A stretch of DNA of 64,000 bases from an uncultured Gemmatimonadales bacterium (GTDB lineage: Bacteria > Gemmatimonadota > Gemmatimonadetes > Palauibacterales > Palauibacteraceae). Within the stretch, counting starts at the first letter, position 1. Each line of letters opens with the position of its first letter. Made by a program: the position numbers and the translations under genes. A model generated the notes under the pieces. The model saw nothing but the letters and a program-made list of their open reading frames with translations. It did not search any database and was not told the DNA's origin. The DNA is taken from contig CAMYMV010000011.1 of assembly GCA_947259585.1 (NCBI GenBank), forward strand, positions 1 through 64,000, written 5' to 3'. Below are positions 28,171 to 38,411 of the stretch, piece by piece.

Positions 28171-29526
28171 ATGAACAGAGCCCTCTCGTGCGGATCCTGG
28201 TCCGCGGGGAAACTGGCCGTGAGCTTCGCGTTGGCGCTTGCCGCTACCTGCGCCCTGCCACCGACCCTCGATGCTCAGGACCTCTACCTGACCAACGCAC
28301 GTCTCGTGGATCCCGAGGTGGGGCAGATCCGCGAAGGCTCCCTTCTCGTGCGCGATGGCCGGGTCGTGGGCAGCCCTGAGACGGCTCCGGCGGGCTTCGA
28401 GGGTCCGGTGTTGGATCTCGACGGCCGATGGGTGATGCCCGGTCTCGTCGACCTACACACGCATTCTTATGGCAACATGGCTCCTGGCAACGTCTTCGAC
28501 GGAGTCGGCACGGAGATGGTCGCCCGACGGATGCTGTACGCCGGCGTTTTCGCGTTCCTGGATCTCTTCGGCCGCGAGGAGAGCATGTTCTCGATTCGGT
28601 CCGCCCAGCGAGCGGGACAGGTGCCGGGCGCCGACCTGTTCATCAGCGCCTCCTGCCTCACGGCCACGGAGGGTCACTGCACCGAGTATGGGATTCCGAC
28701 ACGGACCATGGACACGCCCGACGAGGCCCGGGCCCACGTCAGCGAGCTGGCCAGGGAGGGCGCTGACGTTATCAAGATCGTCTATGCCCCGACCGGTAAC
28801 ATGCCCTCGATCGACAAGGCGACGCTCGCGGCGGCCTTGGAAACGGCGCGCGACGCGGGCGTGCCCACCGTGATCCACATCAACACTTGGCAGGACGTGC
28901 GCGACGCTGTGGAGCTCGGCGCGAGCGCGGTCACCCACGTCCCATCCCGGGAGCCTATCCCGGACGATATTCCCGCTCTCATGGCGGAGCGCGGCACGGT
29001 GAGCGTCCCGACCCTCGCGGTCGAGACGGATTTCCCGGCGTTCGTCACCGAGCCGGAGGTACTCGACAACCCGATGGCTCGGGCGCTCACGACCGGGGCC
29101 ATCCTTGACGCCTACCGGTCCGAGGAGACCCGGACCCACGTGGCCGAATCCGCTTCCCGGGCAGCCGTCAGGCACACCAACATTCTCGCTGCGGTGAAGG
29201 CGATCTTCGACGCCGGCGTGACCGTGCTTTCGGGCACGGACTCCGGCAACTGGGGGACGATCCAAGGCTACTCCATGCACCGGGAGCTCGTGAAGCTGGT
29301 CGCCGCCGGACTCACCCCGTGGGAGGCACTGGCTGCCTCGACGACCGGGGCGGCGGAGTTTCTGGGCCTTTCTTACGGATTCACGCCGGGTGACGTGGGG
29401 AACTTCTTGGTGCTGGACCGGTCGCCGCTCGAGGATATCCGCAACACGCAGACAATCAACATGCTGATCCAGCGCGGCCGGATCCTCGACCGAGAAGCGC
29501 TGCTCACTCCGCCTGCCGGTTCTTAG
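28171..29526 (+). CDS. Amidohydrolase family protein, secreted
   Basis: GRWVMPGLVDLHTHSYGN; VIHINTWQD; GTDSGNWGTIQGYSMHRELVKLVAAGLTPWEAL. Confidence 0.88.
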   Translation: MNRALSCGSWSAGKLAVSFALALAATCALPPTLDAQDLYLTNARLVDPEVGQIREGSLLVRDGRVVGSPETAPAGFEGPVLDLDGRWVMPGLVDLHTHSYGNMAPGNVFDGVGTEMVARRMLYAGVFAFLDLFGREESMFSIRSAQRAGQVPGADLFISASCLTATEGHCTEYGIPTRTMDTPDEARAHVSELAREGADVIKIVYAPTGNMPSIDKATLAAALETARDAGVPTVIHINTWQDVRDAVELGASAVTHVPSREPIPDDIPALMAERGTVSVPTLAVETDFPAFVTEPEVLDNPMARALTTGAILDAYRSEETRTHVAESASRAAVRHTNILAAVKAIFDAGVTVLSGTDSGNWGTIQGYSMHRELVKLVAAGLTPWEALAASTTGAAEFLGLSYGFTPGDVGNFLVLDRSPLEDIRNTQTINMLIQRGRILDREALLTPPAGS

Positions 29527-29551
29527 CTTCCGGCTGGCCGGCCAGCGGCTG

Positions 29552-31078
29552 TCACAGCCGCCTGTCGTCACTCACTCTCAACCCGGCCCGGGCCAAAGGC
29601 ACCGCAAGGATGTCGTCTCCGTCCGTGAACACGAAAAGGCCGAGCGGCGCGACCGGCTGCGCGCCCCACGCATACGGGAGGTTGGCCAGCTTGCGTGCCT
29701 CGGGCCCGCTGGAGCCACCCAGCAGCACCTCCCATATCCCGTTCTCCGAACCGGACAGACAGGAGTCGTCGAAGCACCGCGAAACGAGCAACGCTCCGCC
29801 ATCGGTCGTGTAGCCGTCGAACGGCGCATCAGAGGCAGGGACGAAGAGTGGGCCGGGCGTACCGAAACCTTCGTCCTCCCGTGGCGCGAGGTAGATGCCG
29901 GCTCCCGACGCGCCCTCCGCATCGAAGAAGACCAGATCACCCACGTCGGTCAGGCAGGGATAGGTACCGGTGATGCCATGTTGACTCGTGAGGCTCTCGG
30001 GGCGTGACCAACCGTTCGCCTCTCGGCGGATCCGGAACAACTCGCGGGACTCCTCTGACCGGGTCGCGTAAACCACCTCGTTCCCACTTGGGGAGATCGC
30101 GAGGTTGTACACGATACCGATGTCGAGCGACTCGACGCGCCAGCCATCCTCTTCCAGGTACGCTATGAACGGCTCCTTTCGAGTCCAATCATCTCCGTAG
30201 CGGGCGAAGACCATGGTCTTCGCATCGCGCGAGAAGGACGGGGACGCTTCCGATTGCTCGGTGCTGATGCGGCCCGGCGCAAAGAGAACTGGAGTGATAA
30301 CTGCGGCACCGGGTGGGGCCGTGATTCGGGTTCGGACTTCAAAACGCTCGGGGGCTCCGTTGCGGCTGCGAACTCTGCGGATCCACGCTCCGGCGTCGTC
30401 GAGCTCGACATCGACGTAACGAAAAGAACTCCCCCCCTCCCGGCCCACATAGCGGAAATCCCAGCCGAGTCGATTTCCGAGCTCATCCCACAGCACGTCC
30501 TCCTCGCCGTACTGAGCGCCGTCCGATCTGTAGTAGCGTTTCCTGATCTCGCGACCATCGTCGTCAAGATCGGCCTCAGTTCTATCGGCTGCCAAGCCCG
30601 GCTCGAAGTAATACGTCGTGGTCTGAAGACGTCCGTCAGCGGAATAGGTGAACACCTCCCGATCGGGCTCCTCCGATCCACCCTCGAAGTAGACGGCCTC
30701 GGACTCCCGGCCCTGATCGTCGTGTCGCACAAAAAACAGCAGCGTAGGCTCCCCGCCAGCGTCCGTGATCTCGAGCCGAAGGCGTCGACCACCCGGACCA
30801 AACCATGTCCGCTCGGTACCGCGAAACGCACCGGTGGGCGGATCGAACAGGTCTACTCGCTCTTCCAGGGTCACGGTATCCCGCGTCAGCGTGACGGCGC
30901 CCGCCTTCGGCGTGACGGCATCGCCCACTAGCGCCGCGGCGGCAAGAGCTGTCGGGAGTATCAACGCTCGCTTCCTCGAGCTCGGGGATCGCTGTTCCAG
31001 GAGCCACCTCCCCTCCAAACCACGTGGGAGGCCATCCCGATCACGACGAGGCTGGCCAAGCGGGTATGGGGCCCGCAA
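29552..31078 (-). CDS. Beta-propeller (TolB/WD40-like) hypothetical protein; start uncertain
   Basis: ASPSFSRDAKTMVFAR..., NLAISPSGNEVVYATR..., TYPCLTDVGDLVFFDA repeats. Confidence 0.6.
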   Translation of the reverse strand: MRAPYPLGQPRRDRDGLPRGLEGRWLLEQRSPSSRKRALILPTALAAAALVGDAVTPKAGAVTLTRDTVTLEERVDLFDPPTGAFRGTERTWFGPGGRRLRLEITDAGGEPTLLFFVRHDDQGRESEAVYFEGGSEEPDREVFTYSADGRLQTTTYYFEPGLAADRTEADLDDDGREIRKRYYRSDGAQYGEEDVLWDELGNRLGWDFRYVGREGGSSFRYVDVELDDAGAWIRRVRSRNGAPERFEVRTRITAPPGAAVITPVLFAPGRISTEQSEASPSFSRDAKTMVFARYGDDWTRKEPFIAYLEEDGWRVESLDIGIVYNLAISPSGNEVVYATRSEESRELFRIRREANGWSRPESLTSQHGITGTYPCLTDVGDLVFFDAEGASGAGIYLAPREDEGFGTPGPLFVPASDAPFDGYTTDGGALLVSRCFDDSCLSGSENGIWEVLLGGSSGPEARKLANLPYAWGAQPVAPLGLFVFTDGDDILAVPLARAGLRVSDDRRL

Positions 31079-31131
31079 GTGAGCGCAGCGTGCCGGCGAG
31101 CTTATCTGGTTTCGTGCTGCGGAGCATGGGT

Positions 31132-31782
31132 CTACCCGTCATCCTCATCGTGACGTTCGAGCCATTCCTCGGCCCACTCTCGCCACGAGTCGGACAGCCG
31201 CGGCACGGCGAGGAGCCGGCCGGCCTCGCTTCGGTCCCCAGCGTAGATCCTGGCCAAGTCACCCATGGTCAGGTCGTGCTCCGGCCGGTGCACGACCCGG
31301 ATCTCGTCTCCGCTGCCGAGCACCCCTTCCTGCAGGATCCGCAGGTAGGCGCCGGGCCGTCCGGCCGCCAGGAAGTGCCGCGGGAAACCCTTGTCGTCCA
31401 CGCGAACCGCCAACTTCCAGCACGGCATCCGCGCCTCCGACACCTCGAGCACGGTGCTTCCGACCTCCCAGCGCTCGCCGACCAGGGCATTCGTGAGATC
31501 GAGGCCTTCTGTGGTCAGGTTCTCCCCGAACTCGCCCGGCTCCAGCTGGCGGCCAAGCTCCTCGCCCCACCACTCGTAGTCCTCCTGGGCGTACGCGTAG
31601 ACGGCCTTGTCGGGGCCACCGTGCACGCTGCCGTCGGCCTGCTCGTCTCCCTGCACGTTGTTGTCCCGCACGAGCACGCGCCCCTCGACCGGCAGCTTCC
31701 AGATGGCGCTCTCGGCAGCGCGTCCCTTGTACTCGAACTGGCGCGGCCGCCCCACGTTCACCGAAAGAAGCCGGCCTCTCAT
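31132..31782 (-). CDS. MOSC domain protein
   Basis: SVHGGPDKAVYAYAQEDYEWW, FGENLTTEGLDLTNALVGERWEVGSTVLEVSEARMPCWKL. Confidence 0.9.
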   Translation of the reverse strand: MRGRLLSVNVGRPRQFEYKGRAAESAIWKLPVEGRVLVRDNNVQGDEQADGSVHGGPDKAVYAYAQEDYEWWGEELGRQLEPGEFGENLTTEGLDLTNALVGERWEVGSTVLEVSEARMPCWKLAVRVDDKGFPRHFLAAGRPGAYLRILQEGVLGSGDEIRVVHRPEHDLTMGDLARIYAGDRSEAGRLLAVPRLSDSWREWAEEWLERHDEDDG

Positions 31783-31804
31783 CGCTCGTAACCCCGGAGT
31801 AAGA

Positions 31805-33727
31805 TCACGCCGTCCCCGTGGCTGCAGGCCTCAAGGCCTCGTCGGCATGGCGGAATTGTGTCTGGAAGAGGTGGGCGTAGAGGCCACCTCGTTCGAGCAA
31901 CTCGGCGTGCGACCCGGTCTCGATCAGTTCCCCTTCGTCCAGCACCAGGATGCGATCGGCCTTCAGGATCGTGGAGAGCCGATGCGCGATGACGAGCGAG
32001 GTCCGGCCCTCCATGATGTGATCCAGCGCATCCTGGATCAGCGCCTCCGAGCGCGCGTCGAGATGGGAGGTTGCTTCGTCCAGGATGAGGATGGCGGGGT
32101 CCTTGAGGATGACGCGCGCGATCGCCAGCCGCTGCTTTTCGCCTCCCGATAGGCGGTAACCCCGCTCGCCCACGACCGTGTCGTAGCCGTTCGGCAGACC
32201 GATCACGAAGTCGTCGATGTTGGCCACCGCCGCGGCGGCGCGGACCTCGTCAAGGCTCGCTTCTGGCCGGGAGTAGCGGATATTGGCCAGAATCGAGTCG
32301 TGAAACAGGTACGGATCCTGAGTCACGACCCCCACCGCCCCGGCGATCGAGTCGAGGCTGAGCTCCCGGACATCTCGGCTGTCGATCCTCACGCTGCCCC
32401 GTGACGCGTCGTATAACCGAGGCACGAGGTTCGTGAGGGTCGTCTTTCCGGCGCCGCTCGGTCCGACGAGCGCCACCATGTCGCCGGGCTCTATTCGAAA
32501 GCTCACTCCGGAGAGCGTGTAGCCGTCTCCGGCGACACGAGCCACCTCCGCGTCCTCGCGCGTGAGCCCCGACCACTTGTAGCGCCGGACGGACTCGAGA
32601 CCTTCCGCATCGCCCTCGCCGTACGAGAACCAGACGTCGTCGAAATCAATGCGACCCTGAACCTCATCCAGCACGACCGGGTCGGAGGGCTCCTCGATCG
32701 CGATCGGAAGATCCAGTACCTCGAACACCCGCTCGAACGAGACCAGCGAGGTCGCGAACTCGACGCGGGCGTTCGACAGCGAGGACGCCGGGCCATACAG
32801 CCGGGTGAGGTAGGCCGAGAGCGCCACGATCGTGCCGATCGTGAGGGTACCTTTGATCACCATGACCGCGCCGACCCAGAAGACGAGCGCGGTCCCGATC
32901 GCGCTGACCAGGCCTAGGGACATGAAGAACCAGCGTCCGATCGTGGCCTGCACGATCCCCAGATCGCGGACCTTCGCCGCCTGCGCCGAGAAGCGCTCGT
33001 CCTCGTCCCGAGCGCGCCCGAACAGCTTGACGAGCAGCGCACCCGAGACGCTGAGCGTCTCCTGCATGAGGCTGCTCATGTCCGCGTGCTCCTCCATCTG
33101 GCGCCGCCGGACCACCCGCAGCCGCTTCCCCACCTGACGGGATGCGACGATGAACAACGGCAGGATCGACACGGACAGGAGCGTCAGCCTCCACTCGAGG
33201 CTCAGCATGATGGCCAGCGTAGCGATCAGCGAAACCACGTTCGATGTCAGGGTCACGAATGTGCTCGTGACCGCCTGCTGCGCCCCTACCACGTCGCTTT
33301 GCAGGCGCGACATCAGCTCGCCCGTCTTCGTGTTGGTGAAGAAGCCGAGCGACATGCGCTGTACGCGCTCGAACAGCTGGCGACGGAGGTCGTAGATGAT
33401 GCCCTGGCCCATCGAGGCCGAGGCCCAACGCTGAGCCACGCCCACCACCCCGTTGACGAGCGGAACTGCCACCATGCCGAGGCCGAGCAGCGTCACCAGG
33501 CGCAGATCGGCGTTCGGGATCGCCTGGTCGATGAGGCTCCGCATCAGGAGGGGTGGGAGGAGGGAAACCAGGGAGATGACCGCGATCGTGACCAGCACGA
33601 GCGCCAGATGGAACCGGTACGGTTTCGCGTAGGCGAGGACCTTGAGCAGAAGCGCACGATCGACGCCGGGCCGATCCCGCTCTTCATCGTACTGCACGTA
33701 CGACCACCAGTTACTGTGCATCAGCAC
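31805..33727 (-). CDS. ABC exporter (fused TMD-ATPase, MsbA-like)
   Basis: Walker A GPSGAGKTT, LSGGEKQRLAIARV, ILDEATSHLD. Confidence 0.93.
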   Translation of the reverse strand: MLMHSNWWSYVQYDEERDRPGVDRALLLKVLAYAKPYRFHLALVLVTIAVISLVSLLPPLLMRSLIDQAIPNADLRLVTLLGLGMVAVPLVNGVVGVAQRWASASMGQGIIYDLRRQLFERVQRMSLGFFTNTKTGELMSRLQSDVVGAQQAVTSTFVTLTSNVVSLIATLAIMLSLEWRLTLLSVSILPLFIVASRQVGKRLRVVRRRQMEEHADMSSLMQETLSVSGALLVKLFGRARDEDERFSAQAAKVRDLGIVQATIGRWFFMSLGLVSAIGTALVFWVGAVMVIKGTLTIGTIVALSAYLTRLYGPASSLSNARVEFATSLVSFERVFEVLDLPIAIEEPSDPVVLDEVQGRIDFDDVWFSYGEGDAEGLESVRRYKWSGLTREDAEVARVAGDGYTLSGVSFRIEPGDMVALVGPSGAGKTTLTNLVPRLYDASRGSVRIDSRDVRELSLDSIAGAVGVVTQDPYLFHDSILANIRYSRPEASLDEVRAAAAVANIDDFVIGLPNGYDTVVGERGYRLSGGEKQRLAIARVILKDPAILILDEATSHLDARSEALIQDALDHIMEGRTSLVIAHRLSTILKADRILVLDEGELIETGSHAELLERGGLYAHLFQTQFRHADEALRPAATGTA

Positions 33728-33950
33728 TCGTTTCGCTCAGTCTCGCTCGGGGAATTTGGCCTCATACACACGAGGCCACCGGAAGGGTCGGAGTTGGCCA
33801 CGACGGCTCGCGCGTATTCGCCGATGCCGGCCGGCTGGAAGTCGATCCGCGCAGACAGGAGTGCATGCTCGCCAGAAGGGCGACGAGGGGAGCAAGCTAG
33901 CTCGAGCCTGCTAGTGAGCGGCGCCCCCGGGGCTGTCCTATTGTGGCACC

Positions 33951-35087
33951 ATGGACGCGGACCGAAACAGCGAGATTCAGCGCCTGCACCGCGATGCACC
34001 TCTTACGGACGTACACGCCCATCCGTCGCTGAAGGCCTATCTGTTCAGGCGACACCTCTGGTGGCACTACTGGTCCGGAAGCTCATTCAACCCGCTATCG
34101 TCCCGGACCGACTTCCGGATGCTTTCCAAGGGCGGGGTGCGTGTGGTCGTGGCTTCCCACTACCTGCCCGAGCGGCGGTTGGCCGAGTGCTTCTGGATCC
34201 GGGTCGCCGCGTTCCTCCTCATCCCGGCCTACTTCAAGCTGATGCACGGCAGCCGGTTTCGGCGGCTGCTCGAGATGATGAGCGCCATGGAGCGAGAGGC
34301 GGGCCGCCGCCCGGAGCTTGTGGAGGTGGCGCGCTCGTACGCCGAGCTGGAGCGGATCCGGGCGGCGGGGAAAATGGCGGTGATCCACGCCGTCGAGGGA
34401 GCGCACGCGCTGGAAGGGGACTTGGATCGGCTGGACGACCTCGCGCGGCGGGGCGTGGCCATGCTCACGTTGACGCATTTCTACCCCAACCAGGTGGCCG
34501 CCCAGGTGGATGGGATCCCGAAGGACATGATCATCCGGAGGGTCTGCGATCTAAACCTGCAACCGGGCAGCGGGCCGCCCCTGACCGAGTTCGGAAGAGA
34601 GGTCGTCCGGAGGTGCCTGGATCTCGGAATACTCGTCGATGTGACGCACTGCACCCCCGAGGCCAGGCAGGCGGTGTACCAAGAGGTCTCGGGAAGCCGG
34701 CCCCTCGTGGCGAGTCATGTTGGAGTGCAAGCGCTGCGGCCGGATCCCTACAACCTGGCCGATGAGGAGATCGAGGAGATCGCACGCGGCGGTGGAGCTA
34801 TCGGCGTGATCTTCGTTCCGTACTGGCTCTCGTCCGGCACTGAGAAGACGGGACTCAAGAGCATCTGGGCGACGCTCGAACACATCCACGACGTCACGGG
34901 CTCCTGGGACCACGCGATGCTGGGCACCGACTTCGACGGCTTCACCGATCCGCCGGACGACGTGCCGGACGCGTCGCGGCTCGGCGCCGTCACGCGCATG
35001 TTGCTCGACCGGGGGCTGCCCGAGGTGGAGATCAAGAAGATCCTGGGCGGAAACGCCTTCAGGGTGCTGCGGGACGGCTGGACGTGA
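33951..35087 (+). CDS. Membrane dipeptidase (peptidase family M19)
   Basis: DVHAHPSL, IHAVEGAHALEGDLDRLDDLARRGVAMLTLTHFYPN, VDVTHCTPEA, LGTDFDGF. Confidence 0.9.
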   Translation: MDADRNSEIQRLHRDAPLTDVHAHPSLKAYLFRRHLWWHYWSGSSFNPLSSRTDFRMLSKGGVRVVVASHYLPERRLAECFWIRVAAFLLIPAYFKLMHGSRFRRLLEMMSAMEREAGRRPELVEVARSYAELERIRAAGKMAVIHAVEGAHALEGDLDRLDDLARRGVAMLTLTHFYPNQVAAQVDGIPKDMIIRRVCDLNLQPGSGPPLTEFGREVVRRCLDLGILVDVTHCTPEARQAVYQEVSGSRPLVASHVGVQALRPDPYNLADEEIEEIARGGGAIGVIFVPYWLSSGTEKTGLKSIWATLEHIHDVTGSWDHAMLGTDFDGFTDPPDDVPDASRLGAVTRMLLDRGLPEVEIKKILGGNAFRVLRDGWT

Positions 35088-35250
35088 CCGATGGCGGCAT
35101 CCTGCGGACGCCGCGATCTCGTCAAATACCTCCGCGACGCTGATAGGCGATTCCCGCAGGTGACAGGATCGACGCTCCTGAACATATTGGGCCGCGGTCG
35201 AGACGGCCCCATGGTGCTACCCGTTCCCCTGACGCGGAGACGCCCACCTC

Positions 35251-36909
35251 ATGGCCAGGCGCGAGGACTTCGATGTCTGCGTAATCGGCACCGGCGCCGG
35301 TGGCGGCGTGATCGCCGACCAGCTGACGGCCGCGGGATTCCGCGTCGTCGCCCTCCAGCGCGGCCCTCACCTACGCACCGGCGACTTCGTCGACGACGAC
35401 GAGCTGAAGGTCATCTGGCGCGACGAGCTCTTCTCGCCCGACCAACTCGAGACCTGGCGTCCCGACGAGAGCAGTCCCACCGAGACCGGCCAGTTCAACA
35501 TGACCGGCCACTGTGTCGGCGGCACGATGCTCCACTGGTCCGCCTGGTCGTGGCGCTTCCGTCCCGACGAGTTCCGGGTCCTATCGGAGGAGGGACCCGT
35601 GGAGGGGGCGAGCCTCGCCGATTGGCCGATCGACTACGAGGAGATGGAGCCCTACTACGAGCGCGCGGAGTGGGATTTCGGCGTCTCGGGCGACGCCGGC
35701 GCCAACCCCTTCGGGGCGCCCAGGCGACGCGGCTATCCGAATCCTCCGCACCCGGACCGGAGCGCAGGACTCCAGTTCAAGGCGGGGGCCCGCAAGCTAG
35801 GCTACCATCCCTTCCCCACTCCGATAGCGGCGAACTCCCAACCCCACGGAGGCCGGCCCGGCTGCCTCTACGGCGGCACCTGCGGCGGCTACGGCTGCCC
35901 GATCGGCGCCAAGGGGACGACGTTCGCCGTGTCGCTTCCCAAGGCCCAGCGCACCGGGCTCCTCGACTTGCGCCCGAACTCGCTCGCGTTCGAGATCAAG
36001 ATCGGAAGGGGCGGCCGGGCCCGGAGCGTCCACTACATCGATCAGAGCACCAGGGAGGAACAAGAGGTCCGCGCTCGGCATGTCTTCGTCTGCGGGAACG
36101 CGGTCGGCACGCCCCATCTGCTGCTGATGTCGAAGTCGGACTCCTTTCCCGACGGGCTCGCCAACTCCAGCGGGCTCGTGGGGCGCAACCTGATGCTCCA
36201 TGTGTTCACCGCGGCGAGCTTCGTCTTCGACAAGGGAAGCCGCGTCTTCACCGGCCTCGGCTCGCACGCCGCGATCGACGATCTGCACGCGAGCGACCCG
36301 AGCCGGGGCTTCATCCGCGGTGGCGTAGTCGGAAGCGATAACTTCGTGGTCAAGCAGCCGATTCTGCACGCGCTCTGGCGCGGAAGCTCGTACCCGGGAA
36401 GCGACCGGGATTGGGGCGCCGGCTTCAAGGACTACCTTCGCACGTTTTCGAGGACCGCCAGCGTCCTGTCGGTGGGTGAGGACCTTCCGATGGAGGCGAA
36501 CCGCGTCGATCCCGATCCCGATGTGACCGACGAGTGGGGCCTGCCGGTGCCTCGCATGACGCATCGCCAACACCCCAACGACGTCGCGATGAGCAGTTGG
36601 CATGCGGATCGGCTGCTCGAGATCGGAGACGCGACCGGCGCGGTGGAAAGGTGGATCGCGCTGCGCGTGACCGATGAAGAGCCGAGGAAGGGGAGTTCGC
36701 ACCTGCACGGCACCTGTCGCATGGGTGACGATCCTTCGCGCTCGGTGGTGGACCGCTGGTGCCGGAGCCACGACATCCCGAACCTGTGGGTCGCGGACGC
36801 GAGCGTCTTCCCCACCTCGGGCGGCTACAACCCGACACTCACCATTCTCGCCAACGCCTACCGCGTGGCTGACTACTTCGTGTCTGAAGCGAAGAAGGGG
36901 GCGCTGTGA
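35251..36909 (+). CDS. GMC oxidoreductase (FAD-dependent, large-subunit-like)
   Basis: FDVCVIGTGAGGGVIADQLTAAGFRVVAL; SSHLHGTCRMGDDP; VADASVFPTSGGYNPTLTILANAYRVADYF. Confidence 0.92.
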   Translation: MARREDFDVCVIGTGAGGGVIADQLTAAGFRVVALQRGPHLRTGDFVDDDELKVIWRDELFSPDQLETWRPDESSPTETGQFNMTGHCVGGTMLHWSAWSWRFRPDEFRVLSEEGPVEGASLADWPIDYEEMEPYYERAEWDFGVSGDAGANPFGAPRRRGYPNPPHPDRSAGLQFKAGARKLGYHPFPTPIAANSQPHGGRPGCLYGGTCGGYGCPIGAKGTTFAVSLPKAQRTGLLDLRPNSLAFEIKIGRGGRARSVHYIDQSTREEQEVRARHVFVCGNAVGTPHLLLMSKSDSFPDGLANSSGLVGRNLMLHVFTAASFVFDKGSRVFTGLGSHAAIDDLHASDPSRGFIRGGVVGSDNFVVKQPILHALWRGSSYPGSDRDWGAGFKDYLRTFSRTASVLSVGEDLPMEANRVDPDPDVTDEWGLPVPRMTHRQHPNDVAMSSWHADRLLEIGDATGAVERWIALRVTDEEPRKGSSHLHGTCRMGDDPSRSVVDRWCRSHDIPNLWVADASVFPTSGGYNPTLTILANAYRVADYFVSEAKKGAL

Positions 36910-37517
36910 TGGATCGACGCGAGTTCGTCGGGCGCAGCGCCCTCTACGGGACGACCTTCTGGCTGCTCCTGAAAGTACCTCGTCCCAAGACGCTGCGGGC
37001 CGCGGCACGGTCGACGGAAGCCGCCGTGCTCTCGGAAGAGGAGTGGCGGACCGTGGAGGCGATTACAGCTCGGATCATTCCGACGGATCGCGATCCCGGC
37101 GCGATCGAGGCGAACTGCGTGAACTTCATCGACAAGGCGCTGGCAAACGAGGACGCCAACCTGCTGCCGACGTACAGGGAGGGTTTACCGAGCGTCGATG
37201 CGGTGGCCGTGGACCGATTCGGCGCGAGGTTCGCCGAAATCGAACCGGACGAACAGGACGACGTTCTGATTGCCCTCGAGTCGGGCGACGTCTCCGGGTG
37301 GAGCGCCGCGACGGCCACATCCGAGGAGTTCTTCGAGATCCTACGAAGCCACACGATCATTGGCTTTCTCGCCGATCCCAAATACGGGGGCAACCAGGAC
37401 TACGTCGGTTGGAAGCTGGGTGGGTATCCCGGGCCGCGGCACGACGCGGGTGGCTACACGCCGGCGCAGATGATCGGCGAAGAGGGGATCAGGGCGATCT
37501 GGGGCGAGGAGATCTAG
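36909..37517 (+). CDS. Gluconate 2-dehydrogenase subunit 3 family protein
   Basis: MDRREFVGRSALYGTTFWLLL leader; WRTVEAITARIIPTDRDPGAIEANCVNFIDKAL; abuts GMC gene. Confidence 0.87.
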   Translation: MDRREFVGRSALYGTTFWLLLKVPRPKTLRAAARSTEAAVLSEEEWRTVEAITARIIPTDRDPGAIEANCVNFIDKALANEDANLLPTYREGLPSVDAVAVDRFGARFAEIEPDEQDDVLIALESGDVSGWSAATATSEEFFEILRSHTIIGFLADPKYGGNQDYVGWKLGGYPGPRHDAGGYTPAQMIGEEGIRAIWGEEI

Positions 37518-37686
37518 CCCCGCGCCTACTCGGGCCCGCTCCTTCGGAACACCGGCAGCCGCCGTCACGGGCACCCTGACCGCCCGTTTCTGGAAATTGC
37601 ACATGGGACGTCATGGAAACGGACCGAGACAGCGAGATCACGCGGACCGGGAGGCGAGTGCTGATCAGCGACCGCGCGGGGCTCCC

Positions 37687-38316
37687 ATGACTACGGGGTA
37701 CGAGGCGCTCGAACGTCTGCGCGATGGGAACCGGCGCTACGCGGCGGACGTGCGGAGCGGGGCGACGAAATCGATTCGTTTGGAGCGCGCCAAGCTGTCC
37801 GCACCGCAAGAGCCCTTCGCGATCATCCTCGGGTGCTCCGACTCGCGGGTGCCGGCTGAGCTCGTGTTCGGCCAGGGTCCCGGCGACCTGTTCGTCATCC
37901 GTGTCGCGGGCAACATCGTGGCGCCGTCGCTGATTGGCAGCGTCGAGTTCGCGGCGTCGCAGTTCGGCACCCGACTCGTCGTGGTCCTGGGGCACTCCCT
38001 GTGCGGGGCCGTCACGGCAACGCTCGAGGAGCTTCAGCAGTCGAGCGAGCACCAGTCGCCGAATCTCCGAGCGATCGTCGACAGGATCCGCCCCGCGGTG
38101 GAGCCGCTTCTGGAAACGGAGGTGCGACATGACCCGGAGCTTCTGATCCACGAAGCGGTCCGCGCGAATGTCCGTGCCGCTGTGGACCATCTGCGGCACG
38201 GATCGCAGATACTCGAGGACCTCATCGAGAAGAGCGGACTGGTCATCGTCGGTGCCGAGTACTCACTCGAGTCGGGAGAGGTCGATTTCTTCGAAGTGTA
38301 TCCCGATGTCTCCTAA
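37687..38316 (+). CDS. Beta-carbonic anhydrase
   Basis: LGCSDSRVPAELVFGQGPGDLFVIRVAGNIV, GHSLCGAVTA. Confidence 0.92.
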   Translation: MTTGYEALERLRDGNRRYAADVRSGATKSIRLERAKLSAPQEPFAIILGCSDSRVPAELVFGQGPGDLFVIRVAGNIVAPSLIGSVEFAASQFGTRLVVVLGHSLCGAVTATLEELQQSSEHQSPNLRAIVDRIRPAVEPLLETEVRHDPELLIHEAVRANVRAAVDHLRHGSQILEDLIEKSGLVIVGAEYSLESGEVDFFEVYPDVS

Positions 38317-38320
38317 CGCG

Positions 38321-38360
38321 GCGAGCGGACTGATACCGCGGCGAGCTGACTGATACCGCG
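38321..38360. repeat. Two tandem 20-bp units directly after carbonic anhydrase stop
   Basis: gcgagcggactgataccgcg / gcgagctgactgataccgcg, 19/20 identical. Confidence 0.9.
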
Positions 38361-38411
38361 GCAGCCAATCCTGTGCGTTCTCGGCGGCAGCGGGCCGGGC
38401 GATCCGGCGAG

